Shown: positions 46,186 through 58,500 of the stretch, in pieces
Layout: every line of letters starts with the position of its first letter
Numbering within the stretch: the first letter of the stretch is position 1
The notes under the pieces: generated by a model
The model's database searches: none
Told to the model about the DNA's origin: nothing
Seen by the model: only the letters and a program-made list of their open reading frames with translations
Program-made: the position numbers and the translations under genes
Source of the DNA: Vitrella brassicaformis
Taxonomy: Eukaryota > Sar > Vitrellaceae
Assembly: GCA_001179505.1 (NCBI GenBank)
Contig: CDMY01000510.1
Location: forward strand, 1 to 64,000
Length of the DNA stretch: 64,000 nt
Reading direction: 5' to 3'

Positions 46186-49100
46186 ATGAGTGAGCCCACG
46201 GGTGTGCAGCTGAGTCTCCGCAGGAGCTCACCGACGAAGCTGTCCGTCAACCTGGAAGGTGAGCGGGCAAAAGAGCCAACGAGATGAGTGAAAGGCGAGT
46301 GAGTGCGGCAGCGGATCTGATGATGTGCGTTTGTTTGTGTGTGCTGTGTGTGCGGTGTATGCGCCCGTGATCAGGGCCTGACAAGCCAGGGTTCCTGGAG
46401 AAGGTCATCAGCTTCTTCACCAAGAATGAGCTCAACATCATCGACGCTAAGATACAGGCAAGACAAACAGAGCACTCACAGACGCACACACACAGGCACA
46501 GAGCCCGTTCATCCATCCAGCTATCTGCCTGTCTGTGGTGTGCCCTGCCCGCATCTGTGTCTGTCAGAGCAAGAATGGCCAGTTCCGCGACAGCTTCATA
46601 GTGGAGCGCCGGACGACCGAGCCCATGACCGACGCCTTCATCTTTGACCTCGAGACCAAATCCAGAGAGCTCACCGGCCTCCCACCACCACAGCAGCCAA
46701 CCAGGTCAGTCACCGACCGGCCCGAGTCGGGACCCCTCACCCTCACCGTGCCCTCACGCGGACCGCCAAACTACCCGTCCGGCACCCTCTCCGACGGCGA
46801 GCTCTCGCCATACTGCCCGTCGATGCTGCCCGGTGGCATTGGGGACGCCAACGACACTTTTCTCGACATGAGCGCGCCGGGCGCGGTGGAGGGGCGTGAG
46901 GGTGGGGGGTGGGGTGAGGATGCGGGCGGCGGCTTGGGAGCTGGGATGGGTGGGGGATGGAACGGCCGAAGTCTGCCTCCGCGGTCGTCGTCTGACCCGC
47001 ACCTGTCGCTCGGCGGGGATGCCATGCTCGCAGCTTTCAGCGGAGAGGTGAGGCGCAGGAAAAGAGCCGTGTGTGGCGAGAGGATGTATGGGCATGTGTG
47101 TGTTTAGGAGTTCAATCCGTCGCCAGAAGGCCCTCCGAGGATCCTTGTGGTCAGCCGGAGGCACCTGAGAAAGGTATACACACGGGCAGGAGGGAAGCGC
47201 CACAGACGTCACATGCAGCAGATGAGGTCTGTGTTGGCTGCGTGTGTGACACAGGGGAAGTTCGTTGACTTTGTTGGCGAGTTCCACATCGACCTCATCA
47301 ACCACTTCGGAGGTACAAGACACACAGGGAGGGGTCCGACTGCCTGCCTGTGCTGTGCATATCCATCTGTTTGCTGCTGTTCTGGTCAGGTGCTGCGGTT
47401 ATCGTACCGAGGCAAGAAGACTCCCACCCAGATCAGATCACCTGTGAATGACGTGTGTCATGCTGTCTCTCTCCCTCTCTGTCTGCAGGACCTCGGGGAC
47501 GGTCTCATGCCTCGACACCTACATGCCCATGGTCGGTGTGGAAGGAGCCTTGAGACGCACTCTCATATATGTGGCCACACACCCCCTGTCCGTGTGCAGG
47601 ACGGCTTCCTAGTTGTCGAGGGCAACGACATCTCACCAGGCAAAGCAAAGACAACACGCGCGGCAAATCAATTACAAGTGTTCGTTGGTATGATTTTTGT
47701 GTGGTGTCTTTGCCTGGTGTGTCTGTGTGTCACAGACTACAACCCCTACGAGCGCCAGACGTCCATATCGTCCCATGCAGCAGCCGACGACAGCACTGCA
47801 CCCACTCCCACGGCCGCCGAGGGCGGCGGCGGCGGCGGTGGTGGGGGTGACCACCACAAACACACACAACCCCAACACATACCGCACGTCGACAACCAGC
47901 TCGTGGAGGAGATCAGGAAGGTACGCCGGAGGGGAACAAGACACAAAGAGGCAGTGGCGCACACCCGCAGAGATGCATCCATCGTGTGATCTGTGTTCTG
48001 TTGTTATGTGTGCAGAAACACGCCAGCGATATGGTGAGAGAAGGAGGGAGAGGATGGGATCATCAGCCACGTTCCTCGACTTGCACGTGTGTTGATCTCT
48101 CTCCTTTTCTGCTGTGCACCCGCCGCGCAATTCAGGATTATGATCCATACAAGGTACGTCACCTGACTGACCGGAGGGAGTGACGGTACCTGTTTGCATA
48201 TCTCTCTCTCTCTCTCTGTGTGTGTGTATGTGTGCGTGTGTGTGTGTGCAGGACAAGCTGGAGTGGGAGCTGCTGCGTCGTGCGGTTCAGCTGGGTGTGC
48301 CCTACCTGGGCATCTGCAGGGGCTGCCAGCTGCTCAACGTCCAGCTCGGCGGCAAACTCTTCTTCGATGTCGTCAGTGAGGTGCCGAACGCCGTGCCACA
48401 CATCGACTATGGTGCGCATAAGAGACACACACGCAGACACACTCACACACACACCTACACACCTGTAGACAACTACGACGGCTATCGGCACCCCATCCGG
48501 GTGCTGTCCAACACTCCCCTGGCCGAGTGGTACAGCGACACTATCCAGGACTCACAACAACCAGTGCTGCGCGTCAACAGGTGGGTGTGGTGTGTCCACC
48601 TGTTGGTCTGTCTTCTACAAGCCTGCCTCATCTCTCTCTCTTCCTGGCTGTGCGCGTGTGTGGTGTCGACGGACGGATGGTTGAATCAGCTACCACCACC
48701 AGGGTATCCGCAAGCTGGCGCCCAACTTCCGCCCGATGGCCCACAGCGACGACCTGCTCGTCGAGGCATTCTACGACCCGCAAAGATACTGCCCGGTGGG
48801 TGGCTTGCCACACACGAACCTCTCTCCCCGTCCTCTCTCTCTGTGCGTGTGTGTGTGTGTCTGTCTGTGTGTGTGACATTTTTGTGTGTTGTGCGTCTCA
48901 GGAGGAGGGTCGGTTCCTCGTCGGTCTGCAGTTCCACCCCGAACGGTGCGCCACCTTTTGACACACACAATCGGTTGCACACGCCGGCCGGCCGTCGTTG
49001 ATCGACCCTTGTATGTGGCTTGGTCAGAATGCTTGACGAGTACCCCGGCAACAGTCGGTGGGTGACACACGCACATAGACACACGCGACTATGGCAAGAG

Positions 49101-49222
49101 GCCGTCCACACACGACATATATGTGTGTGTCTGTGTGCAGGGTGTACGAGGCCTTCATGCTGGCCTGCAAGAACTTCAGAAGGAGACGACTGCAGCGTGC
49201 CAAGACCATGATGGCCTCATGA
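46186..49222 (+). CDS. Class I glutamine amidotransferase-like protein (peptidase C26, plant GAT type)
   Basis: Seventeen exons, first 46186-46258, second 46375-46457, third 46568-47047 and last 49141-49222; 539 residues with all phases consistent. Motifs: ILVVSRRHLRK, FVDFVGEFHIDL, VPR followed by SGTVSCLDTY, DGFLVVEGNDISP (oxyanion strand), YLGICRGCQLLNVQLGG with the nucleophile Cys, HIDYDNYDGYRHP, VNSYHHQGIRKLAP, and VGLQFHPER with the catalytic His and Glu. The order is that of plant GAT1_2.1-type proteins related to gamma-glutamyl hydrolases, so it probably cleaves a gamma-glutamyl amide. The first 210 residues are a low-complexity extension. Three introns use GC donors (46458, 47412, 47640), and two exons are only 18 bases long (48016-48033, 48136-48153). 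Confidence 0.88.
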
Positions 49223-49873
49223 CCGGCTAACACGGCACACACAACACAAGCACACACAGACATCACATGGCCCGGCCCGCCCATTTGTGTCAATTGTGTT
49301 TTCGCGTGCCGGGTGGCTTGAGCGTCGATCCGATCGGACCCTCACACGCAGTGAGTAAGGGTATATGTAGCATAGTGTTCGACCCACACACAGCAGTATG
49401 TAGTGAGTGTGTTGGAGTGTTCGCACCCACACACAACCAGTTTTCTCCTTTAGACACACAACACACTCCACAGACAGACAGACAGACGGATCGCTGGACA
49501 AACAGAACAACCCTATTCGCCAAGTAGGGTTTAGGCGAGCGAGGTGAGAGCGCATGTGTGTGTGTGTTTGTGGTGGTGGTGCCTTCGTTCGTGTGTTCGG
49601 GGACATTTGTTGGTGCGTTTGTGTTGTGCCATTGAAGACACCGACACCAATTGTATGTGAGTGATGCAGCTGAATGAACGCACTCACTGTCATCCGTCAC
49701 CATATCGACACACAACAGACACACACACACACATCTTAGTAGTATCCACAGCCAACTAACACAACCAACAAATGCCAGGCCGGCCTCGGGCGCGCCGCGC
49801 CATGACTAACTCGCACAATGGCTCTATGCGCTCGCACCCATCATCCTATCGTCCTACATGTCTGGATGTCTGT
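49223..49873. other. Intergenic, between convergent genes
   Basis: These 651 bases lie between the stops of the amidotransferase gene and the C-mannosyltransferase gene. They contain TG/CA runs and one TAGGGTTTAGG at 49526-49536 that resembles a telomere unit but is single. No exon or RNA gene is supported. Confidence 0.5.
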
Positions 49874-49989
49874 CTATCTGTTGAACATGAATTGGTAGAG
49901 TATCTGCAGCTTGGTCTTGGGCCGGCCCTCAAAGGCCACCCACTGCCGCTCCACCTCGTCGTCGTGCACATTCAGATACTGACACAGTG

Positions 49990-50021
<32 letters not shown>

Positions 50022-51578
50022 GGACCGTACGCACAATGACCCACCCCTGCTCACCTTGGCCTTTTCCCACATGCGCCACGCCAGCCGTCTCAGCGCCTCC
50101 CGCCTGATTGCAATCAATGCCCCCACACACATCCATCCAGACGGCCAAGTGTGTGTTGTGTGTGTGGTGTGGCTGGCGCACTTGGCGTCGGTGAGTTTGG
50201 TGAGGTGTTTGTCGCGTGCGATTGCCATGGCCATGCTGGCAGCCTTGACCATCTGCTCCACGTCGGGGTCGTCAACACTCTCGTAGCGCCGGTCGAAACT
50301 GAGTCGGTGGCATCCAAACACACAACACACACCCACACACACACGCCGTGTGGGTATGTGTGTGTGTGTGTGCTGGTGGTTGGCTGACGGACTCTTCTAG
50401 TAGTATGATGATCATCGGGAGCTCCTGCACGCGGCCTCTCGTCTGGCAAAGACGGACACACAGACAGACAGACAGACAGACATGAGAACCGTCCCACCTC
50501 AACGTCATCGTTAGTCTCGCTGACCTGGTCCAGGTAGAGGATGTAGTCGACTATGTACCGAGGACGGTTGCCCCGAGCCTGACACACAGTTGTCTGTGCG
50601 GTCGGTGCAGAATCTCTCTCTCTCTTTCAGGGTGTGTCTACTGCGTACGTAGTCGTAGGATTTCTTCATGTACTGGTAGGCCTCCTGTGGCTTGCCCAGG
50701 TCGAAGTCAAGATACTCGCCGTAATGGTGCACCACATCTGAATGAGCCCGGGGGGACAGAGCAGAGAGGTGCCAGAGGTGCTACTCGTGTGTGGTGCGCG
50801 GGATGGAACCGCTCTCCCTCCCTCCATCTCCCATCCCCTTGCTACCAGCATCGGTCGGGAACTTTTCCAGCGCCTGGTGGTACAGAAAGGCGGGAACCGA
50901 CGCGCCCACAGGGTCCTGGGGCAACACGCAACAAGAAAGAGGATCGTGTGATTGACTGTCCTTTAAAGCTTTGCCGGAGGGGAGGTGTCTGTCTGTCATG
51001 TGTGTGGTTCGGCTCACTCACCCCTGTGTGTGAGTAGTGGTCCAGCCACACCCGCGCGTATTGCGCTATGTTGAGGCCGCAGTGGGGGTCAGTGCGCAGG
51101 CAGTTGTTGAACCACGGCAGCCACGATTGCGGGTCGCCCAGCTGACACACACACACACACACACACAGAGAGAGAGAGACATGGGTGTGGTGGCGTCCCG
51201 GGGTCTGCTCTGCTCGCCCACTCACCGCTTTGGTGTAGTTGAATTGGTCGAGGGTGAGAGCCGGTCCGGTGATGTCTTGCTGCGGCTTGGCGGCCAACAC
51301 GGCGTACCTGCCATTCCTGTACACCATCTCAAAGTGGCTGGTCTCCACCTGCAGACGGATACAGCACCTGAACACAGCACACACACAGAACAGAAGGGTC
51401 AGTCAAGTGTGTCTGTCTGGTGTAGGGGGATTGCATGTGTGCCTTTTGAAGAATGGCACGTTGTCGGGGCATCTGTATCGCTTCTCGTCCAGATGAGCCG
51501 TCACGTTCAACACCGTTATGGCAGACGAGTCGCGCGGCGCTGCACACAAGACAAGACAACACACACGTGGAAGCTCGC

Positions 51579-51610
<32 letters not shown>

Positions 51611-54600
51611 CTTCACGCACTAGAGCATCTGAAAATGTTGAGCACGACATAGGGGTCGGAGTAGTTGTGTGTGACCGTGTGCCACACCTCCTCTATGGGC
51701 GGGCACGCACTCAGCGCGTAGTAGAACTGCACGCGCCGCCTGGCCTCGACCGACTCGTACTGGGGGTTGACCACTATGGGGTTGCGGGTGCCCGAACGGA
51801 TTGATGACGACACTGTCATGTCGCCCAGGAGGGCGCGATCTGCACACACACATACGGATCCATAAGTGGGTGGTGAGACAGGGAGAGAGGGAGGGAGGGG
51901 GGGGGGAGGGNNNNNNNNNNNNNNNNNNNNNNNNNNNNNNNNNNNNNNNNNNNNNNNNNNNNNNNNNNNNNNNNNNNNNNNNNNNNNNNNNNNNNNNNNN
52001 NNNNNNNNNNNNNNNNNNNNNNNNNNNNNNNNNNNNNNNNNNNNNNNNNNNNNNNNNNNNNNNNNNNNNNNNNNNNNNNNNNNNNNNNNNNNNNNNNNNN
52101 NNNNNNNNNNNNNNNNNNNNNNNNNNNNNNNNNNNNNNNNNNNNNNNNNNNNNNNNNNNNNNNNNNNNNNNNNNNNNNNNNNNNNNNNNNNNNNNNNNNN
52201 NNNNNNNNNNGGGGGGAGGGTGGTGGGTACCCCACCCGTGGGTATGTGTTTGTTGATCCATTGGACGAGCCTGATGACATCGTCGTTGGCATTGTTCTCG
52301 GGAGTGGGGTTGGCCGCCATCTCCTGTGTGCAGTGCATGGGATGGATGACACACAGACAGCGGAGGGAGGCAGCTGCTTTCCGTCCTCTCCCTCTCTCTC
52401 TCTCTCTCCTTTGTCTGTGTGAGTGCGCCTGCCGTCCAGGGCATTTTGAAGACGAACGGCATGATGGTCATGCCGACCACCACGCAACACAGCACGCACC
52501 ACATCACACGGCGACGCGCAGCCCAACACCTGACACACGACATTTCATTCACACTCATACTACAAACACCAGCCAGGCATTTATAGAAATGCGCACCGCC
52601 ACCTGACTGACCTGGCAGTGTGGCAGAATGCCGTGCGTCCAATCGCTGAAGCGAGCAGCCCACGGATGAAGTCCACAGGTTTGGTGAGCAGCCAGGGGGA
52701 CACCATGGTGCCACCGAGAACACACAGCTCGGGCAGGGCCAGCACGCGGAGGCTGCACGCATGGATGGATGGATGGATAGGACGTCTCTGTGCCGTACTG
52801 TCATTGCGTGTCTTACCGTGCTACAAGGTACGCCGCACCGACAAAGAGAATGGTCTGCAGGACGGGATGCATCATATCATCGAGACACAATCAATACAAA
52901 GACACACGATAGATCCATGTATGTCACGTGCGCTGCGCACACATACAATCCACGTGTGATTGGTGAGCTCCCCCACCTCACCTGTGCCAGGTGGTAGGCC
53001 AGCTCCGGGTGTAGCTCCACCACTGGTCGGTCATCCCCACCACCACCACAGCCACCATCCCCACCAACACCCACACCGACGGCTTTGTCATCCCCCTCCC
53101 TCCTGACCGCTGTCCTGCCATCGCCGTGAGCCTCCCCCTCTCCCTCTCCCTCCCCCTCCGCCCGCCGGCCTCTCTGCCGCATGCTACTCTCGCCCTCCTG
53201 GCCATGACCACCCGCACCTTCTCCCGTCGCCTTGGACAGCGTCGATATCGTCGAATCCCCGTCAGTCGTCGGCCGCCTCTCCGCGGGGGCGGCATCCTCC
53301 GTCTCTTTGTCTGGCTGCTGCTGCTGCTGCGATGCGACCTTGGTGGCCGGTGGTGGGATGTGGTCAGTGCTTGGGGGGGTCAGCACGGCCATGGTTGAAT
53401 CGAGCAGGGAGTCGATGAGGCGTTGTTTCTTGGCTGTTGCTGCGGCTGGTCGTGGCGTTTGTGTGGGTGTGGGTATGGGCATGGTTGGGAAGAGGAGGTC
53501 TTGTATGGCGGTGGAGAGGTAGATGAGGGCCGCGGGGATGGCGAACCAGTGGAGGCGGGACGAACGGATCATGTCGAGCATCCACATGGGGAAGTAGTGG
53601 AACTCCTGTGGCATGTGACGTGACGACACACACAATCGACCAGAAGAGTCAGTCCTCCATGCCTTCCTTGGTTGTGTGTCGTGTCGACCGACCGTGCCGC
53701 CCATGAGGTATATCTGCGTGTCGAAGTTGGGCGGCCCCAGCTGGAACTTCTGCATCAACATTGTCCACACATGAGTGTCGTCAGCCGGGATCCTGCAAAC
53801 ACACACGCACACGCACACGCACACGCACACAGAGGGAGAGAGAAATGCACTCAATGCTGGAGTCATCCCACCTCACCCACCCCACCAAGACACAGCCTTC
53901 CGCAACAGTGCGAAGAGCACGAGCGACAGAAAGCCCTCACAGAAGTTGGGGAAGAACCGGCCCGCCCACACATAAAGCGACGAAGGCATCCCTAGCACCA
54001 CCACCTGGTGCTTGGCAGACCGCACGGGCAGCAGCCTCCGGCGGACCATGTGGGCAGCGAGGATCGATAGCGTCACTTGTGGGAAGAACGAGAGCAGCTG
54101 AACAAACAAGACGCCAACAAAAGCGGCGTGCAGTGCAGTGCCCAGGCCATGACGCTGACACTCCCTCCCTGACTGACTGACCAGGATGCGCGGCCCGAAC
54201 TGGAGCACGAAGGTGGTGGCGAAGGCAGCTGCCGCCGTCATGAGCACTCGCGTCATGAGGTCGGAGATGGGGTAGCCCACAATGTACACGGCAAACAGGG
54301 CCGCCATCTGCGGCAATGGAGCAGGAGGGAGGGAGGCAACGGCCATATCCATCCACACAGACGTGCAACCAGGTCACTGGCTGCCCTGCCCACCTGTGTG
54401 GTGAGGGCGAATGGCCCGAACTGCCAGAACAGCGTGAACAACACCGTCGACACGTAATAGACCACCAGCCACCCACGACCAACCTACACACACGCAGGCC
54501 ACAACACATGCAGCAAAACCCTACTTATAATACCCTCCTTTGACCTCCGTTGGCTGACCTTCCTGTAGTTGCGCAGCAGCACCGACAGGGCGAGCATGTT

Positions 54601-55252
54601 GGTCCACAGGAAAGGGGTCGCCCAGTTCTCCCGCAGCGGGACGGCACTGATCCGCAGAATCAGCCGCTTCTCGAAGTTGCCCAGGAAGAAGCCGAAGCAG
54701 GCCAGGCCGCACCCCCACCACCCGCCGATGTAGCTGGCCGTCGCCACAACCACCCCAACACCGGCAGCCACGACGGCGAACACCACTGACGCGTAGAAGT
54801 TCCAGGCCTTGACGGCGTATCGCCGGCTGAATGGGCGGATCATCTGGTGGGTGGTGCGGTAGGCCAGACCCGTCAGCAGCTCCTGGTAGACGTTGAAGCG
54901 CTTCAGCGCGTTGACTACAGCCGGATACTCGGAACGATGGTCAGATCTGCAGTCCACTCACACACAAACCAAACCATAACACAAATTCGGCTGCCGCCTT
55001 TCATCCCATGGGCATCATCCCTCCCTCCCTCCCTGTCGCATACATGAGTCTCTCGAGGCCGTCCCATCCGCTCGGCGCGGTGACCACATCGTTGTAGAAT
55101 GAGTAGTAGAAGGCCGACTCGGAGAACATCGATAGGCGCTGCTCCTCCGATGGCCGCCGGAACATGTAGCGGAACCGCCGGTGGAGGAAGCAACAAAACA
55201 CCAACGCCGCCATGACGCCCACCAGCAGGCAGCCTCTCCGGAGCCCTGCCAT
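49874..55252 (-). CDS. DPY19-family protein C-mannosyltransferase with a long C-terminal extension
   Basis: About 22 exons from the ATG at 55252 to the stop at 49874; examples are 55252-55044, 54946-54559, 54483-54394, 54307-54182, 54097-53877, 53605-52982, 51839-51621 and 49978-49874. The enzyme is a multi-membrane-span ER protein that attaches mannose to Trp of thrombospondin repeats. Family marks: SESAFYYSFYNDVVTAPS, EYPAVVNALKRFNVY, GWWGCGLACFGFFLGNFEK, LRENWATPFLW, FWQFGPFALTTQ, FDTQIYLMG and RNPIVVNPQYES. A 200-residue low-complexity cytosolic-type insert falls in exon 53605-52982. After the usual C-terminus the protein goes on for roughly 300 residues of helix pairs (WLPWFNNCLRTDP, AFLYHQALEKFP, PQEAYQYMKKSYDY), TPR-like. 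The 300-base gap falls in or beside the intron after KHIPTG. Two introns use GC donors (52432, 51442). Confidence 0.88.
51911..52210. other. Assembly gap of 300 undetermined bases
   Basis: A run of exactly 300 N, flanked by G-rich sequence on both sides (GGGAGGGAGGGAGG type), so a G-quadruplex-prone or simple-repeat tract probably stopped sequencing or assembly. It falls within the C-mannosyltransferase gene; flanking exon phases (1 and 1) fit a single intron, but a missing exon cannot be excluded. Confidence 0.95.
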
Positions 55253-55529
55253 GATATGCTGCAGAAGGAATGGAGGCTCTGGTGTGGGTGATGAATGACG
55301 AGTTGCTGTTCACATCAGATCTTCGTCAAGATCAAGCAATGACAGCGTTCGGGACAGACAGCTCGGTCGGTGTTCTTGGACGGCTGCCACGCCAATTTGC
55401 ACCAAGTAATCTCCTTCCGCGGCGAGCCAAAAAGCTCGCAAAAACAGGAGAGAGGAAAAGAGAGACCCGAAAAAGAGGCGCGCCATGCGGTTCTGTGTAC
55501 GCCATGCTGCTGCAGACAAGAGTTGATCG

Positions 55530-58500
55530 ATGCGGTCGTTGTTAACACGAAGCACCGGCGCCTTCGGGCGGAGAGGGCGACAGGACAATGCAGGAGCAGC
55601 CGCCAGCAGCCATTCCGTGGCCTCGTGTAGCAGCGCCGACAGCTGGGTGCGGTTCATCTGCCGACTGGTCGATGAGCGCCATAGCGACATCCAGGCGGAA
55701 GATGGGCTGGATGTCGGCTACCATAGCGGGTGGGAGAGGGCTTCTCGGCGACTGGAGAGGCTGGCGGCGCTGCCCTTAGATGATGGTGGGCAGAAAGGCG
55801 AATAGAAATGAAAGTCTTGCTCGCATCTCTGTGTGTGCGCTGTGTGTGTGGGTCAATCAGTTGTGGAGCTGTTTCGGGAAATAGGCGGGCATCCCTCGAT
55901 TAGCGATGGTGCCGCCGAAATGGTCATCGAGTGGTTTGGCAGGTGGCTAGAGCAGACGCGGCTGGTGCACATGTACGCCACAGCCGACGAGCGAGCAAGA
56001 GAACAGCCACTGCCGGGGCAGCCACAAAGTCAGTCAGTGAGAACCACACAGCAGCTGAGAAACCTTCTTTTCACTCCCCCCCTGTTGATCCATCCACGCA
56101 TCCTTCCCTCGTCTGTCTGTCTGTTGTGTGGTCAGTTCCTCACTCATTAGTGCTTGCGGCGGCGCGTGGTTTCTTCTCTCCCACCCGGCTGCTCCTCTTG
56201 GCGCTTCTTCGGGCCATCTACTTGTCATCGGCCCACCCGCCAGGCTTCTTCACCCCCGAGCCATTCGACATGGAGTTGCCAAGGTCGGAAGGGCCATCAG
56301 ATGAGTTGAATCCCCCGCGCACTCACGACGGCAGACGTGACCCCAAGCGGCCGCCATCGCCCCCCTCTCCCCTTCCACCCTCCTCCCCGCCGACCAAGGG
56401 CGGCGCCGCCAGTGAGCCGTCAGTGCCCTACCGCCCCTCTCAGTTCATCAGATGGCTGCTAAGCATAGCGGAGGAACAGGCGCTCGTTGTCGACTACCGG
56501 CCGCAACCGAGAGAAAAGGAGAGGGGCCCGACTCGGAATCCGGGGCCGCCACCACCAGCAGCAGCAGCAGCAGCGGCGGCGGCTGCAGGGGCAGCTAGCG
56601 AGTCGGCCGGGTCTGTGTGTCGGCATATGGGGGCCCTGGACCTGGGCGACGACTCGCGATCGTCGAGCGGACGGGGCCTGGCCGTCTGCTATGCGTTGAG
56701 ATGTCTGAGCGAGCCGGGTATGGCGATAGCGACACTGCCCTCCCTCTCCTCGCTCATCGCATCAGCCGCATTCAGCTCATCGGCCATGAGCGACACCCTC
56801 CCCACATCGCCCCTCCCTCCCCCATCCAGGCGGCCGTCGCGGCTCCACACCGCACGCTCAGCGCCGCCTACCCGCCCTGACAAGGCCAGCACTGCTGGTG
56901 AGGACTGCCCGATGCTTCAGGCACAAGAGAAGCAGCCCCAAGACCTGCCGCCACGCAAGAGTGCCGGCGTGGCGCGGGCGGCGGCCGGGAGCGGTGCCCT
57001 GCCCCCCATTCCCCCCCTCCCCCCTTTTGCAGCACTCCAGGCAGAGGACGGTCCCGATCTCGGCGACCCCTGCGTGTCACCCGAGCGACGTGATCGACGG
57101 CCAGGTCGCGACGAGAGCCTCGGACGGTCGTCGCTGCCGCGAGAGGGGCCGGTGAAGCCGCTGATGCTGCTCATGGGTCTCCTCATGCAGTGGCTTGAGT
57201 CGGAGAGCGAGGACATCGAGATCACCGGCAGGGGGCAGGCCAGATGGCTCCGCGACAAGGGCAAGAAGGGCGGCGGCGGCGGCTCGGATGCGTCCCCGCA
57301 GCAGATCATGGCCCTGTGCAGCGCCATGGCGTCATCGTCAAGCTGCAGCGACGGACGGCGGGTCCTCCACGACGCGCAGCAGATGCTCTCGGCCACTGCC
57401 CAGCGATACGCCCAATACGAAGACGACGAACAGGAGCTCTCCCACGGCAAGAAGAAGAGCAGGGCGGCAAAGCACAAGGCGGCCTCGTCCGGCAGCCCAG
57501 AGCCGCGGCCAAGGGGAGCCCATCTCGCCGACGATGCCCGCACGGGAGGCGTCTCGGTGTCGCAGCTTGGGCAGACGGCAAAGCAGCTGAGGCGGGCTCG
57601 ATACGCTGGCTGCGGGGTGGTTGTCGGCAGGAAGGGCGGCAAGGGCGGCGGGGGGGACGGCTACTACGCGCCGCCGGAGGAGAGCGAGGCCCTGTGGGTG
57701 GCGGTCGCCACGTGCCTGGCCAGACTGGTCCGGATGGCACTCAGGTGAGAGAGAGCGATGGACGACGCACAACGCAACACGATCGTCCTTCGTGTACACC
57801 CCTGCCTGCTGTGCGTGTGTGTGTGTCCTTGTCAGCCGTCGTGCTTCGTCTGCCGACAGTCGCCTTGAGCGTCACGTGCTGCCGTGTCTAGAGGTGTTGT
57901 GCACCATGCTGCTATCGCGCGAGGACCTGCCCGTGGCCGCCGTGAGGGCCTTCGTCGACAGGCTGGCGGAGGGGGCATCAATCGCACTGAGGCTGGGAGA
58001 GGTGAGCCACACAACGAATCTTGACAGACGGATGTGAGAATTGATGTGGCGTGATTGATGTTCTGTGTGTGTCGGGTCGTGTCGTGTCTGTCATCCATCA
58101 GAGTGTACCGTCGCTTCGTCGCTGGCCGGCACTGGAGGTCCTGCTCGACAAGCAACGTTCCCATGTCCTCACACGATGTTTCAGGGTACGCACCACATCA
58201 CATCACATCACACCGCTGCCCACCCCACACACGTCATGCATGCCTCTGTCTTTCTTTCTGTGGTCGTCCTTCAGACTTGGTGTGACGTGCAGTTCTCCCT
58301 CTCACAGATTTCCCACCCCAGCCGCTCCTCCCACGAGGCCCGTGGGTTCGTCCACGACGTTGCACAAGACTTCCTCGCGCCACACATGGCTGCCGTGCTG
58401 CGGCCGGCAAGGAGGCGGGATGGCGACCAACCACACCCAGCATCGCAGTCAACGGTCCCCGAAGAGGCCCCGGACGCCGTGGCGCTGTTCCTCAACACCT

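Noticed and set aside
49524-49536. Telomere-like TAGGGTTTAGG
   Set aside because: It is a single unit with no tandem array, inside an ordinary intergenic region.
51581-51611. CT-rich run as a possible regulatory element
   Set aside because: Such runs occur in many introns here and this one fits the pyrimidine or simple-repeat content of an intron.
55310-55690. A 127-codon open frame on the minus strand near the start of the very large gene
   Set aside because: It overlaps the well-phased first exon of the plus-strand gene, lacks splice continuation and resembles no family; it is most likely a shadow frame of GC-rich DNA.
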